Part shown: piece after piece, positions 17,258 to 26,080 of the stretch
Position numbering within the stretch: the stretch's first letter is position 1
Layout: each line of letters begins with the position of its first letter
Assembly (NCBI RefSeq): GCF_036181745.1
Contig: NZ_CP108080.1
Coordinates: forward strand, 930,001-994,000
From: Streptomyces sp. NBC_00259
GTDB taxonomy: Bacteria > Actinomycetota > Actinomycetes > Streptomycetales > Streptomycetaceae
Length of the DNA: 64,000 bases
Reading direction: 5' to 3'
Notes under the pieces: generated by a model
What the model was told of the DNA's origin: nothing
Databases searched by the model: none
Seen by the model: the letters and a program-made list of their open reading frames with translations, nothing else
Program-made: the position numbers and the translations under genes

Positions 17258-18421
17258 GTGAACAACTTCAGGGTGCGGGACGAGGACGCGCGGGACATGG
17301 ACGTGGTCGTCATAGGCGCCGGGCAGGCAGGGCTGTCCGGCGCCTACCATCTGCGGCGGGTGGGGCTGCGCCCCGACGTGGACTTCGTGGTCCTCGACCA
17401 CGCACCGCGACCGGGCGGTGCCTGGCAGTTCCGCTGGCCCTCGCTGACGTACGGCAAGGTCCACGGCATGCACGCGCTGCCGGGGATGGAACTGACCGGT
17501 GCCGACGACACCCGGCCGTCCTCCGAGGTCATCGGCGACTACTTCACCTCGTACGAGGACGCCTTCGATCTGCGGGTGCACCGGCCCGTCCATGTGCGCG
17601 CGGTGCGTGAGGGCGGGCGCGGGCGGCTGCTGGTGGAGACATCGGAGGGGACGTACGCCACACGCGCGCTCCTCAACGCCACCGGCACCTGGGACCGACC
17701 GTTCTGGCCGCGCTACCCGGGGCAGGAGACGTTCCGCGGGCGGCAGCTGCACACGGCGCAGTACCCGGGGCCGGAGGCGTTCGCGGGGCAGCGCGTGGTC
17801 GTGGTCGGCGGCGGGGCCTCAGGGACCCAGCACCTGATGGAGATCGCCGAGGTGGCGGCGGGGACGACCTGGGTCACGCGCAGGCCACCGGTCTTCCGCG
17901 AGGGCCCGTTCGGCGAGGTGCAGGGCCGCGAGGCCGTCGCCATGGTGGAGGAGCGCGTACGACGGGGGCTGCCCCCGCGGAGTGTCGTCTCCGTGACGGG
18001 GCTGCCGCTGAACGACGCGATACGGCGCGCCCGCGCGCAGGGCGTCCTCGACCGGCTGCCGATGTTCGACCGGATCACTCCGGACGGGGTGGCATGGGAC
18101 GACGGCCGGACGGTCGAGGCGGACGTCATCCTCTGGGCGACCGGTTTCCGCGCCGCGATCGACCATCTGGCACCGCTCAGGCTGCGCGAGCCCGGCGGCG
18201 GTATCGCGGTGGACGGCACACGCGCGGTAATGGACGAACGGATCCACCTCGTCGGCTACGGCCCTTCGGCGTCGACGATCGGAGCCAACCGGGCCGGCCG
18301 GGCCGCGGTCACCGAGATCAAGCGCCTGCTGGACCGTGACATCGCGCCCGCCGGCTCCCCGGGGTCCGCAGGGGAGACGGAAGGCGGGCCGGCCGGAGAG
18401 CTCACCGCCGTGCACAGCTGA
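17258..18421 (+). CDS. NAD(P)/FAD-dependent flavin monooxygenase-like protein
   Basis: The protein has 387 residues from the GTG at 17258; an ATG 39 bases later (MDVVVIGAGQAG) is also possible. The FAD motif VVVIGAGQAGLSGAYHL is followed by PGGAW, a second dinucleotide motif VVVVGGGASGTQHL in the middle, and ILWATGFRAAIDHL near the end. This is the flavin-containing/Baeyer-Villiger-like monooxygenase (CzcO) layout. The substrate is unknown. It lies 63 bases after the dehydrogenase in the same direction and could be part of that operon, but nothing shows a shared pathway. Confidence 0.8.
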   Translation: MNNFRVRDEDARDMDVVVIGAGQAGLSGAYHLRRVGLRPDVDFVVLDHAPRPGGAWQFRWPSLTYGKVHGMHALPGMELTGADDTRPSSEVIGDYFTSYEDAFDLRVHRPVHVRAVREGGRGRLLVETSEGTYATRALLNATGTWDRPFWPRYPGQETFRGRQLHTAQYPGPEAFAGQRVVVVGGGASGTQHLMEIAEVAAGTTWVTRRPPVFREGPFGEVQGREAVAMVEERVRRGLPPRSVVSVTGLPLNDAIRRARAQGVLDRLPMFDRITPDGVAWDDGRTVEADVILWATGFRAAIDHLAPLRLREPGGGIAVDGTRAVMDERIHLVGYGPSASTIGANRAGRAAVTEIKRLLDRDIAPAGSPGSAGETEGGPAGELTAVHS

Positions 18422-18516
18422 GTCGCCCGGAATCCGCTCCCCGGGCCGAGGAGAGCCGACGGATCAGCCCAGGGGTCGCCGGGTCAGCCCGGGTGCAGGC
18501 GGAGGGAGCCGGCGCG

Positions 18517-19398
18517 TCAGCCCGGTGTGGAGGCGGTCGCGGTCTTGCGGTTCCTGTTGAACTCCTCGACGTTCCTGCGGTGTTCCTCGTAGTCGGCGGT
18601 GAAGCGTGTATCCCCTGGCGCGACGGTGACGAAATACAGCCAGTCCCCCGCCGCCGGGCTGACGGCCGCCCTCATCGCGGCCTCGCCCGGATTCCCGATC
18701 GGTGTGGGTGGCAGACCCTTGCGCGCATAGGTGTTGTAGGGGCTCTGGAGCTGGGTGTCCTGCCGGGTGGTGTCGAGGGTGGAGCGGTTCAGGGCGTAGT
18801 TGAGGGTCGAGTCCATCTGCAACGGCATGTCCTGGGCCATCCGGTTGTGGACGACGCGGGACACCTTCGCCATGTCCGCGACGGTGTCCGCCTCGGCCTG
18901 CACGATGCTGGCGATCGTCACCGTCTGATAGAGGGTCATCCCGTTGCGTTGCGCCGCGTCGTTGAGGGACGAGGTGCCGAACCGATGGCCCGCCGTGTTG
19001 ACCATGAAGCTGAGCAGGCTCGCCGGTGTCGACTTCGGGTTGACGGGATAGATGGCCGGGAAGAGATATCCCTCGGGGTTGCCCCGGGCGTCCGCGGGCA
19101 GCCTCAGCCGCCCACCGGCCGCTGCCGCCGTCCGTCGTGTCGTACCGGCCCGGACGGCAAGCGCCTTGTCGACCGCCGCGTAGACCTGTGACGACCTCCA
19201 CCCCTCAGGGATGAGCAGGGTCTTCGGCCTCGCCTCGGGCTTGGTGGGCTTCTTCTGCGGCTGCTGCAGCATCATCACGACGACAGCCGCCGCCACACCG
19301 ACGACGCCGGCCAGGCAGGCCACCAGAACCAGTCGGCCGCGGCGCGTCAGGCGGAGCCCGCGACGGCGCCGCCGGGCCTTCGGGAACTCGCTCTTCAT
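18517..19398 (-). CDS. Endolytic transglycosylase MltG-type protein, short paralogue
   Basis: The protein has 293 residues: a basic cytoplasmic N-terminus (RRRRRGLRLTRRGR), one membrane helix at about 25-45, and an extracytoplasmic YceG domain. The catalytic block reads TIASIVQAEADTVADMAKVSRVVHNRM, with the Glu of QAE as the expected catalytic acid, followed by MPLQMDSTLNYAL and the C-terminal LPPTPIGNPGEAAMRAA. MltG cleaves nascent glycan strands to end synthesis. The family member usually found beside the Holliday-junction resolvase and aroE genes is much longer in Streptomyces, so this is probably a second copy. It lies 109 bases downstream of the ABC exporter gene. Confidence 0.88.
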   Translation of the reverse strand: MKSEFPKARRRRRGLRLTRRGRLVLVACLAGVVGVAAAVVVMMLQQPQKKPTKPEARPKTLLIPEGWRSSQVYAAVDKALAVRAGTTRRTAAAAGGRLRLPADARGNPEGYLFPAIYPVNPKSTPASLLSFMVNTAGHRFGTSSLNDAAQRNGMTLYQTVTIASIVQAEADTVADMAKVSRVVHNRMAQDMPLQMDSTLNYALNRSTLDTTRQDTQLQSPYNTYARKGLPPTPIGNPGEAAMRAAVSPAAGDWLYFVTVAPGDTRFTADYEEHRRNVEEFNRNRKTATASTPG

Positions 19399-19507
19399 GC
19401 GGGCACGCTAACCCGCATAAACCACTCATACCGGAACGCGCGCCGTCACCGGTCCGGCGAACGCACCGGGAGCGCGCGAAGCACGCGGGCAGGGGCCGCC
19501 GCCCGGC

Positions 19508-21328
19508 TCAGGACACGGCCGGGGCCAACTCGGCGTCCCTGCGGACCAGGGCCGCGTAGCGCCCGTCCCGATCGAGCAGTTCCTCGTGCGTGCCGCGCTC
19601 GGCGATGCGCCCGCTGTCGAGGACGACGATCTGGTCGGCGTCCCGGACGGTGGAGAGCCGGTGGGCGATGGTGATGGTGGTGCGTCCGGCCGACAGGGCG
19701 TCGATGGCCTGCTGCACCGCGTGCTCCGTACGCGTGTCGAGGGCGCTGGTCGCCTCGTCCAGGATGAGCACCGGCGGGTCGCGCAGGATCGTGCGGGCGA
19801 TGGCGAGGCGCTGCTTCTCACCGCCCGAGAAGCGGTATCCACGCTCGCCGACCAGGGTGTCGTAGCCATCGGGCAGCGAGGCGATGTGGTCGTGGATCTG
19901 TGCCGCGCGGGCGGCCGCCTCCACCTCGGCGTCCGTGGCGTCGGGCTTGGCGAAGCGCAGATTGTCGGCGACGGAGGCGTGGAAGAGATACGTCTCCTGG
20001 GAGACGACGCCCACGGCCCGGGAGAGCGTGTCGAAGTCGAGCTCGCGGACGTCCACACCGTCGAGGGTGACCCGTCCGCCCGTGACGTCGTAGAGCCGGG
20101 GCACGAGGTAGCTGAGGGTGGACTTCCCGGATCCGGTGGGTCCGACGACCGCGAGGCTCCCTCCGGCGGGCACGGTGACCTCGATGCCGTCGAGGGTGGG
20201 CCCGCTTCTCTCGTCGTAACTGAAGTCGACGCCTTCGAAGCGCACTTCGCCGAGGATCTTCTCCAGCCGGACGGGGTCCTCGGGCTCGGTGATGTCCACC
20301 CGCAGGTCCAGATACTCGAAGATCCGCTGGAACAGGGCGAGCGACGTCTGGATCTGCACGCCGGTGGAGAGGAGGCTCACGGCCGGCCGGAACAGGCCCT
20401 GCTGGAGCGAGACGAAGGCGACGAGCGTGCCGATCGAAATCGCGGGTCCGCCGCCTTGCAGCGTGAGTCCCGCGGCCCAGTAGAGGAGCGCGGGCATGGC
20501 GGCCATGACGATGCCGATCGTGGACATCCGCCATCGCCCGGCCATGCTGGAGCGGACCTCCAGGTCGACGAGGCGCTCGGACTCGTCGGCGAAGGAACGG
20601 GTGAGCGAGTCGGCCCGGCCCATCGTGCGGCCGAGCAGGATGCCGCTGACCGACAGCGATTCCGTGACCGTCGCGGCCATCGCGGCCATCTGTTTCTGAC
20701 GTCGGGTCGTGATGGACTTGCGCTCACGGCCGACGCGACGGCTGATCAGGACGAAGACCGGCAGCAGCACCAGCGAGACGACGGTGAGCCGCCAGTCCAG
20801 CGCGAGCATCGCGACGATGGTGGCGACGACGGCGGTCAGATTGGAGACCAGGGACGTCGCCGTGGACGTGACGGTCGCCTGCATGCCGCCGATGTCGTTG
20901 GCGATGCGCGACTGGACCTCGCCGGTGCGCGTCCTGGTGAAGAACGCGAGCGGCATGCGCTGCAGCTGCGCGTAGACACCGGTGCGCAGATCGTGCATCA
21001 CCCGCTGGCCGACCGTGGTCGAGATCAGGGTCTGCAGCACACCGAAGACGCTCGTGGTCACGGCGATGAGGATCATGCCGAGGGCGAGCAGCGACAGCAG
21101 GCCCGTGCGGCCCTGCGGGATCGCGGTGTCGAGGATCTCGCGGAGCATGAACGGCGACGCGACGGAGACGAGCGACGAGGCGCCGACGAGCAGCCCGACG
21201 AGAGCGAGCCGCCCCCGGTAGGGACGGAAGAGCCGGAGGATGCGCCGCATCTGCGCGGGCTGCTCCGGCTGTGTCGGGTCGAGCGGGCGGTCTGGGGGTG
21301 TCCAGGACGGACCGTCTTGCGGGCGCAT
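19508..21328 (-). CDS. ABC exporter, fused transmembrane and ATP-binding domains
   Basis: The protein has 606 residues. The ATG at 21328 follows GGAAGGAG. Six membrane helices cover about residues 35-320 (for example LVGLLVGASSLVSVASPFML). The ATPase half is complete: Walker A GPTGSGKST, Q-loop VVSQETYLF, signature FSGGEKQRLAIARTI, Walker B VLILDEATSALD, and H-loop IAHRL. It probably works as a homodimeric exporter of lipophilic or drug-like compounds. A MarR gene is divergent, 95 bases away, suggesting control by that regulator in response to a ligand. Confidence 0.92.
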   Translation of the reverse strand: MRPQDGPSWTPPDRPLDPTQPEQPAQMRRILRLFRPYRGRLALVGLLVGASSLVSVASPFMLREILDTAIPQGRTGLLSLLALGMILIAVTTSVFGVLQTLISTTVGQRVMHDLRTGVYAQLQRMPLAFFTRTRTGEVQSRIANDIGGMQATVTSTATSLVSNLTAVVATIVAMLALDWRLTVVSLVLLPVFVLISRRVGRERKSITTRRQKQMAAMAATVTESLSVSGILLGRTMGRADSLTRSFADESERLVDLEVRSSMAGRWRMSTIGIVMAAMPALLYWAAGLTLQGGGPAISIGTLVAFVSLQQGLFRPAVSLLSTGVQIQTSLALFQRIFEYLDLRVDITEPEDPVRLEKILGEVRFEGVDFSYDERSGPTLDGIEVTVPAGGSLAVVGPTGSGKSTLSYLVPRLYDVTGGRVTLDGVDVRELDFDTLSRAVGVVSQETYLFHASVADNLRFAKPDATDAEVEAAARAAQIHDHIASLPDGYDTLVGERGYRFSGGEKQRLAIARTILRDPPVLILDEATSALDTRTEHAVQQAIDALSAGRTTITIAHRLSTVRDADQIVVLDSGRIAERGTHEELLDRDGRYAALVRRDAELAPAVS

Positions 21329-21423
21329 GGGCTCCTTCCGAAGGGCGGGGCCGGGCGGACTTGAAGAGCATAGCTCACTGTTACCTATACTCATAATGGA
21401 CAAGGTCCTGTTATTGTTCCCGC
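21329..21423. promoter_or_regulatory. Divergent promoter/operator region between the ABC exporter and marR
   Basis: The 95-base gap is AT-rich for this genome. TTACCTATACTCATAATGG includes TATACT, a good -10 box, and GGACAAGGTCC (GGAC/GTCC arms) is a small inverted repeat next to the MarR start. Both are natural candidates for MarR binding and autoregulation. The exact operator is not determined. Confidence 0.5.
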
Positions 21424-21879
21424 ATGAACTCCCCAGTCCCCGCCCCCGACGCGGACGGCCTGCTCGCCGAGCAGTTGCTGCGCCTGACGCGCAGACTCCA
21501 CCGCATTCAGAAGCGGCATCTGGAGCCGGTCGGCATCACCCCCGCACAGTCCAGACTGCTGCGGGTCGTCGCGCACTACGACGGGGCGCCGCGGATGGCG
21601 GACCTCGCCGACCGGCTGGAGGTGGTTCCCCGCGCGATCACCACCCTCGTCGACGGGCTGGAGGCGAGCGGCCGGGTCCGCCGCGTGCCCGATCCGGCCA
21701 ACCGCCGGGTGGTGCGCATCGAGCTGACCGACGACGGCCGCGTCACGCTCCGGCAGCTGCGCAGCGCGCGCCGCGCGGCCGCGGAGGACATCCTGGCTCC
21801 GCTGACCGCCGATCAGCGCGAGGTGCTGGGCGGGCTGCTGTCCGCGCTGGTCGACGGAGGGCCCGAGGCCCGCTGCTGA
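21424..21879 (+). CDS. MarR-family transcriptional regulator
   Basis: The protein has 151 residues, the normal size. The winged helix is well formed: ITPAQSRLLRVVAHY, MADLADRLEVVPRAITTLVDGLEASGRVRR as recognition helix region, and PANRRVVRIELTDDG as wing. It is divergent from the ABC exporter and most likely represses it until an inducer binds. The inducer is unknown. Confidence 0.92.
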   Translation: MNSPVPAPDADGLLAEQLLRLTRRLHRIQKRHLEPVGITPAQSRLLRVVAHYDGAPRMADLADRLEVVPRAITTLVDGLEASGRVRRVPDPANRRVVRIELTDDGRVTLRQLRSARRAAAEDILAPLTADQREVLGGLLSALVDGGPEARC

Positions 21880-21916
21880 GAGCACGAGGACCGGGCGACG
21901 GGCTGCCGTCGCACAT

Positions 21917-21952
21917 GGAGGCGCGCCCCGCGCATGCGCGGGGCGCGCCTCC
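21917..21952. terminator. 36-base perfect palindrome between convergent genes
   Basis: The sequence from GGAGGCGCGCC to GGCGCGCCTCC around the centre at 21934/21935 is a perfect 36-base palindrome. It lies between the convergent marR and phoD genes and can fold in RNA from either strand, so it is a likely bidirectional terminator. Confidence 0.75.
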
Positions 21953-21995
21953 TGCGCAGTGCCTGCCGCGTCCGACGCCGACGCCGGCGTCGGTT

Positions 21996-22043
21996 CAGGC
22001 GATCAGGCGATCAGGCGATCAGGCGATCAGGCGATCAGGCGAC
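21996..22043. repeat. 8-bp tandem repeat (CAGGCGAT) overlapping the phoD stop codon
   Basis: Five perfect copies of CAGGCGAT run from 21996 to 22035, and a sixth, CAGGCGAC, ends at 22043. On the minus strand each unit reads ATCGCCTG, so the phoD stop codon (22037-22035) lies in the array, with further in-phase stops behind it. Copy-number change would mostly affect the 3' untranslated region. Confidence 0.9.
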
Positions 22044-23618
22044 GGTCACGCCTCGGCGGCCCGACTCCGTCACGAAGCGCGCGGCGGAGATCACCGGGGC
22101 ACCCTCCTGCTTGGTCACGACCTCCGTCGCCCGCAGCGTGGTCTCCATCCGCTCCCGGTCGACGTCGCAGAGGAGGTATCCGCGCCGGTTGTCCCAGTAG
22201 CGCCAGTGCGGCCACTCGGCGGCGATCGGGTCGTACGTGGTGTGGAACTGCTGCTGCGCGGACGGCGGGATGTCGCCGCCGGAGGTGATCGACGTGCCGC
22301 ACAGCTCGGTACCGACGACCGGGGTCCCCTGCTGCTCGGGGTTGCGCTCCAGGTTCATGATGAAGGTGGAGTGGCGGTCACCGGTGAGCACGACCGGGTT
22401 GGCCACCCGCGGCGAGGCGAACGTGTCCATCAGCTTGCGGCGACTGGCGCGGTAGCCGTCCCAGTTGTCGAGGTCGAAGGAGTCGGCGTCCCCCGCGGTG
22501 CGGTCGTTGGTGGCGACCTGCGTCTGATTGGCGAGCAGGTTCCACTGCTGCCGCCCGCTCAGCAGTCCGGCGTCGAGCCACTTCTCCTGCCGCCGGCCGA
22601 GCATGGTGCGCGAGGGGTCCTCCGCCTCGGCGACGGTGGCGACCTGGTCACTGCGGTACTGGCGGGTGTCCAGGACGTGGACGTGGGCGAGGTCGCCGAA
22701 CTCGAAGCGGCGGAAGACCTGCATGTCCGGGCCGTTGGGACGCGAGGTACGGCGTACGGGCATGTGCTCGTACCAGGCCTGGAACGCGGCGATCCGGCGG
22801 GCGCGGAAGGCTTCCGGCGTCTGGTTGCCGGGGTCCTGCGGAATGTCGTCGGCCCAGTTGTTGTCGATCTCGTGGTCGTCGAGCGTGACGATCCACGGCG
22901 CGGCGGCGTGCCCGGCCTGGAGGTCGGCGTCGGTGCGGTACTGGGCGTGCCGGTCGCGGTAGTCGAGGAGTGAGTACGGCTCGCCGGTGCCTTCATGGAC
23001 ACGTACGGACGTGGCGACGGGAGCCGACTCGTAGATGTAGTCGCCGAGGAAGGCGACGAAGTCGACGTCCTGCTGGACGACGTCGCGGTAGAGATGGAAG
23101 TACCCCGCCGAGAAGTTCTGGCAGGACGCGAACGCGAACCGCAGTGAACCGGGACGGGAGCCGAGGGCCGGTGCGGTACGGGTGCGGCCGGTCGGCGATA
23201 TCTCCTTGCCGGCCTTGAATCGGTAGAAGTACTCGGTGCCGGGACGCAGTCCCTGCGGGTCGACGTGGACGCTGTGCCCGAGCTCGGGCAGCGCGCGCTC
23301 GCTGCCCCTGCGGACGACGCGGCGGAACCGCTCGTCGGTCGCGACCTCCCAGTGCACCTCGACGGCCTGGTCGGGCATGCCGCCGCCGGCGACGGGGTCG
23401 GGCGCGAGCCGGGTCCACAGCACGGTCGAGGTCGGCAGCGGGTCGCCGGACGCGACACCGAGGGTGAAGAGGCCGGTGGGGAGGGCGGCTTGGGCGGAGG
23501 CGTACGCCGGGGCGCTACCGGGAGTGGCGGCCGCGGCCGAGTGGGCGCCGAGGCCCACACCTGCGGCGGCACCGGCCGCAACACCGAGAAGACGACGCCG
23601 GGAAAGGGAATCGGGCAC
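22035..23618 (-). CDS. phoD: PhoD-like alkaline phosphatase, Tat-exported
   Basis: The protein has 527 residues from a GTG preceded by AGGAG seven bases away. The N-terminus has a twin-arginine signal (SRRRLLGVAAGAAAGVGLGAHSAAAA). The catalytic part starts after an Fn3-like domain and shows SCQNFSAGYFHLY, FVAFLGDYIYE, LDDHEIDNNWADD and VVLTGDRHSTF, which carry the Asp, Asn and His ligands of the PhoD Fe/Ca site. It hydrolyses phosphodiesters and monoesters outside the cell under phosphate starvation. A PHO-box-like repeat lies about 50-80 bases upstream. Confidence 0.93.
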   Translation of the reverse strand: MPDSLSRRRLLGVAAGAAAGVGLGAHSAAAATPGSAPAYASAQAALPTGLFTLGVASGDPLPTSTVLWTRLAPDPVAGGGMPDQAVEVHWEVATDERFRRVVRRGSERALPELGHSVHVDPQGLRPGTEYFYRFKAGKEISPTGRTRTAPALGSRPGSLRFAFASCQNFSAGYFHLYRDVVQQDVDFVAFLGDYIYESAPVATSVRVHEGTGEPYSLLDYRDRHAQYRTDADLQAGHAAAPWIVTLDDHEIDNNWADDIPQDPGNQTPEAFRARRIAAFQAWYEHMPVRRTSRPNGPDMQVFRRFEFGDLAHVHVLDTRQYRSDQVATVAEAEDPSRTMLGRRQEKWLDAGLLSGRQQWNLLANQTQVATNDRTAGDADSFDLDNWDGYRASRRKLMDTFASPRVANPVVLTGDRHSTFIMNLERNPEQQGTPVVGTELCGTSITSGGDIPPSAQQQFHTTYDPIAAEWPHWRYWDNRRGYLLCDVDRERMETTLRATEVVTKQEGAPVISAARFVTESGRRGVTVA

Positions 23619-24025
23619 GGAAGTGCTCCTGACCGTTGGACCGATGGGACTCCGTCACGCTTTCCGCTCCGAGGCAACCTGGCGTGACCGCGGGTTGAAC
23701 GATTCAGGTCGGTCACGGGAGCTGTGGACGCGGCGTCCCGGCGGCGGCGAGCGGGGCCGAACACCGCACTTCTCACCGGTGCTTCACAGGTGCGACGACC
23801 GGCATTGGCCGAGCAGGTGGAGAGGTCTCCGACCGGAGGAACGAGCACGGGCACGTGCCGGGTCGGGGCGAGCTGGTTCAGGAGCGGTGAGGGCGTGGCC
23901 GGGGCAAGAGTCCAAGGACTCGCATCAATAGTCCAATCGCCACTCTTGCGTATCAGGAGTCCCAACAGCCATGGTCCTTACCGGAATTCATGAACCAGCC
24001 ACGCTCCATGGCCATGGGAGGTTCG
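23619..24025. other. Divergent intergenic region of phoD and the GH109-like gene
   Basis: About 400 bases separate the two divergent Tat-exported enzymes. Apart from the PHO box near the phoD end, I see no gene. The stretch 23940-23990 (CACTCTTGCGTATCAGGAG...) near the rightward gene contains a possible weak promoter, TTGCGT/TATCAG, but spacing is not convincing. Confidence 0.45.
23668..23700 (-). promoter_or_regulatory. Candidate PHO box upstream of phoD
   Basis: On the minus strand, three adjacent 11-base units read GTTCAACCCGC, GGTCACGCCAG and GTTGCCTCGGA. The first two fit the Streptomyces PhoP direct-repeat unit G(T/G)TCAYYYR(G/C)(G/C) well; the third is degenerate. The spacing and position 50-80 bases before a phosphatase start suggest PhoR-PhoP activation. 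Confidence 0.7.
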
Positions 24026-25459
24026 ATGAACGACACGACACCGCAGACCGGCCGGGACACGGAGGACGACGACGGCTCGATGAGCCGCCGCTCGGTGCTG
24101 TGGACCACGGCAGGGGTAGCCGGGGCCGGGCTCGGACTGGGCGGGCTCGGCGGCGGCAGCGCGGCCGCCGCGGAGGGCGCACACCGGCCGGAGTCAGCCG
24201 CGCCGGCCCGCAAGGGCCGCACGATGGCCGGCGTTCCGTTCGAGCGGCGCGGCACGGTACGGGTCGGCCTCATCGGCCTCGGCAACCGCGGCGGCTCCAT
24301 GATCGACCTCTATCTCGCCGTCCCGGGTGTCCAGGTGGTCGCGGTGTGCGATCCGGTGCGAGCCAAGACGGAGGCCGCCGCCGCCAAGGTCGTACAGGCA
24401 GGGCAGCCCGCGCCCGCCGTCTACACCAACGGCGAGGACGACTACGAGAACCTGTGCAAGCGGGGCGACATCGACTTCATCCATGTCGCGACGCCCTGGG
24501 ACGTGCACTTCGAGATGGCGAAGACGGCGTTGCTGAACGGCAAGCACGTCGGCGTGGAATGCCCCGTCGCGATGCGTCTCGATGAACTCTGGGCGCTGGT
24601 GGACCTGTCCGAGCGCACCAGGCGCCACTGCATGCAACTGGAGAACTGCTGTTACGGCCGCAACGAGATGCGGGTGCTGCGGATGGCTCATGCCGGGAGG
24701 TTCGGTGAGCTGCTGCACGGAGCGGGCGCCTACAACCACGATCTGCGTGACCTGATGTTCTCGCCGACGTACTACGAGGGGCCCTGGCGGCGGCTCTGGC
24801 ACACCCGGCTGCGCGGGGACCTCTACCCGAACCACGGCTTCGGTCCCGTCGCCAACTACATGGACGTCAATCGTGGTGACCGCGCCGTCAGCATCAGCAG
24901 TTTCGGCACGCCGGCGCTCGGCCTCGCCGAGTACCGCGAGGCGAACATGCCGCCCGGCGATCCCAGTTGGAAGGAGACGTACATAGAGAGCGACCGCACC
25001 ATCAGCATGGTGCGGACGGCGAAGGGCCGGGTGATCCGGCTGGAGCACGATGTGTCCACCCCACATCCGTACAGCCGGATCAACAGTCTCGGCGGCACCA
25101 AGGGTGTGTTCGAGGACTATCCGGCGCGGATCTATGTGGAGCCGGACCATAAGGACCATCAGTGGGGCGACTTCGCCGCGTACGCGGACTGGGACCACTG
25201 GCTCTGGAAGGAGCACGCCAACCCGCCGGGCGGTCACGGCGGAATGGACTACATCATGGTGTTCCGGCTGATGCAGTGCATGCAGCTGGGGCTGGTCCCC
25301 GACTTCGACGTGTACGACGCGGCGACCTGGACGGCGCCCGTGCCGCTGAGTCATCTGTCGGTGAAGGCGAACGGCGCTCCGCAGGAGATACCCGACTTCA
25401 CCCGGGGTGAGTGGCGCAAGGCCCGCTCGGGTGTGGACTCGGAGAAGCCCGGCGCTTAG
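24026..25459 (+). CDS. Tat-exported Gfo/Idh/MocA-family protein, GH109-like glycosidase
   Basis: The protein has 477 residues. The ATG at 24026 is chosen because GGGAGG lies five bases upstream; earlier in-frame ATGs at 23990 and 24008 lack this. A twin-arginine signal ([18 protein letters not shown]) is followed by a Rossmann domain ([19 protein letters not shown]). Conserved blocks [53 protein letters not shown] and [18 protein letters not shown] match the NAD-dependent GH109 group (alpha-N-acetylgalactosaminidase-like). That enzyme uses bound NAD+ for an oxidation/elimination cycle. The substrate is not established here. It may act on extracellular GalNAc-containing glycans. Confidence 0.85.
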   Translation: MNDTTPQTGRDTEDDDGSMSRRSVLWTTAGVAGAGLGLGGLGGGSAAAAEGAHRPESAAPARKGRTMAGVPFERRGTVRVGLIGLGNRGGSMIDLYLAVPGVQVVAVCDPVRAKTEAAAAKVVQAGQPAPAVYTNGEDDYENLCKRGDIDFIHVATPWDVHFEMAKTALLNGKHVGVECPVAMRLDELWALVDLSERTRRHCMQLENCCYGRNEMRVLRMAHAGRFGELLHGAGAYNHDLRDLMFSPTYYEGPWRRLWHTRLRGDLYPNHGFGPVANYMDVNRGDRAVSISSFGTPALGLAEYREANMPPGDPSWKETYIESDRTISMVRTAKGRVIRLEHDVSTPHPYSRINSLGGTKGVFEDYPARIYVEPDHKDHQWGDFAAYADWDHWLWKEHANPPGGHGGMDYIMVFRLMQCMQLGLVPDFDVYDAATWTAPVPLSHLSVKANGAPQEIPDFTRGEWRKARSGVDSEKPGA

Positions 25460-25477
25460 CAGATCTGACGGAGCCGG

Positions 25478-25506
25478 CGGGACCCGGCCGCCCGTACCGG
25501 GTCCCG
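25478..25506. terminator. Hairpin after the GH109-like gene
   Basis: CGGGACCCGG at 25478-25487 pairs perfectly with CCGGGTCCCG at 25497-25506, leaving a nine-base loop. It lies 19 bases after the stop codon and is a good intrinsic terminator candidate, possibly serving also the minus-strand remnant that ends at 25514. Confidence 0.65.
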
Positions 25507-25513
25507 TGCCGCC

Positions 25514-25777
25514 TCATGCCGACGACGCCGGCCGCACCTGCTCCGCAGCCGTCCCGGACGCCGCCTCCGTACCGGCGCCCGTGTCCTTGTCCGCGTCCTT
25601 CTCGGGTACGGATACGACCTTCTCGGGTACGGGTACGTCCTTCTCGGGTACGGGTACGTCCTCGCCGTTCAGCACCTTCTTCAGAGCGAGGTACGCAGCA
25701 GACGGGCTGCGCGTCGACCGAGGGTGGGGCTTGCGGGTGGGGCGGCGTGCGGCACGGGCGCTCCTCGACTTACGCTG
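25514..25777 (-). pseudogene. 3' remnant of an unknown gene with VPVPEK heptad repeats
   Basis: On the minus strand, 87 codons are open from 25777 down to a TGA at 25516-25514, without a plausible start. The translation includes SPSAAYLALKKVLNGED, then DVPVPEK, DVPVPEK, VVSVPEK and a hydrophilic tail ending VRPASSA. The 21-base repeat units are exactly seven codons long, which argues for a once-coding frame. Upstream the frame is closed by TAG at 25780-25778. It looks like the C-terminus of a lost gene. I do not recognise the family. Confidence 0.45.
25597..25659. repeat. 21-bp imperfect tandem repeat, three copies
   Basis: The unit CCTTCTCGGGTACGGGTACGT is repeated three times with a few changes, ending before CCTCGCCG. 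On the minus strand it codes for the heptapeptide DVPVPEK. It lies inside the gene remnant described at 25514-25777. Confidence 0.8.
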
Positions 25778-26080
25778 CTAGCGACTTCTGGCATACGGAA
25801 ACCAACTTCCGCGATGCGTCACTATTGCGGAGCGAGATCGTCCGGGTGAAGGGGCTCGTGTCATCTTCCGACGGATCTTGGAGCTTGCTCCAAAACCTTC
25901 CCAGCATGCGGAACGCACCTGGGCGGCCCCTCCCCCGCGCGCGTCGCCCGCAGGGGCTCACGGGACCCGGTCGATCATGGCCGGTTCTCTGCTGTGGTGC
26001 CTAAAACCGGTTGCTACACATGACTGCGGAGAGCGAACCTTGCACGTCCGAGCCGCACGTTCCGAACGATCTGGGATGTC
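25778..26080. other. Intergenic region before the ABC exporter pair
   Basis: About 300 bases without a supported gene. The last 60 bases before the ABC gene contain AACCGGTTGCTACACATG and GATCTGGGATGTC, and no strong promoter was recognised. The AT-richer part 25800-25900 may be the promoter. Confidence 0.4.

Noticed and set aside
21996..22043. CRISPR-like array
   Set aside because: The repeats are 8 bases and contiguous, without spacers; a slippage array is the right reading. The same holds for the 17-bp and 21-bp arrays.
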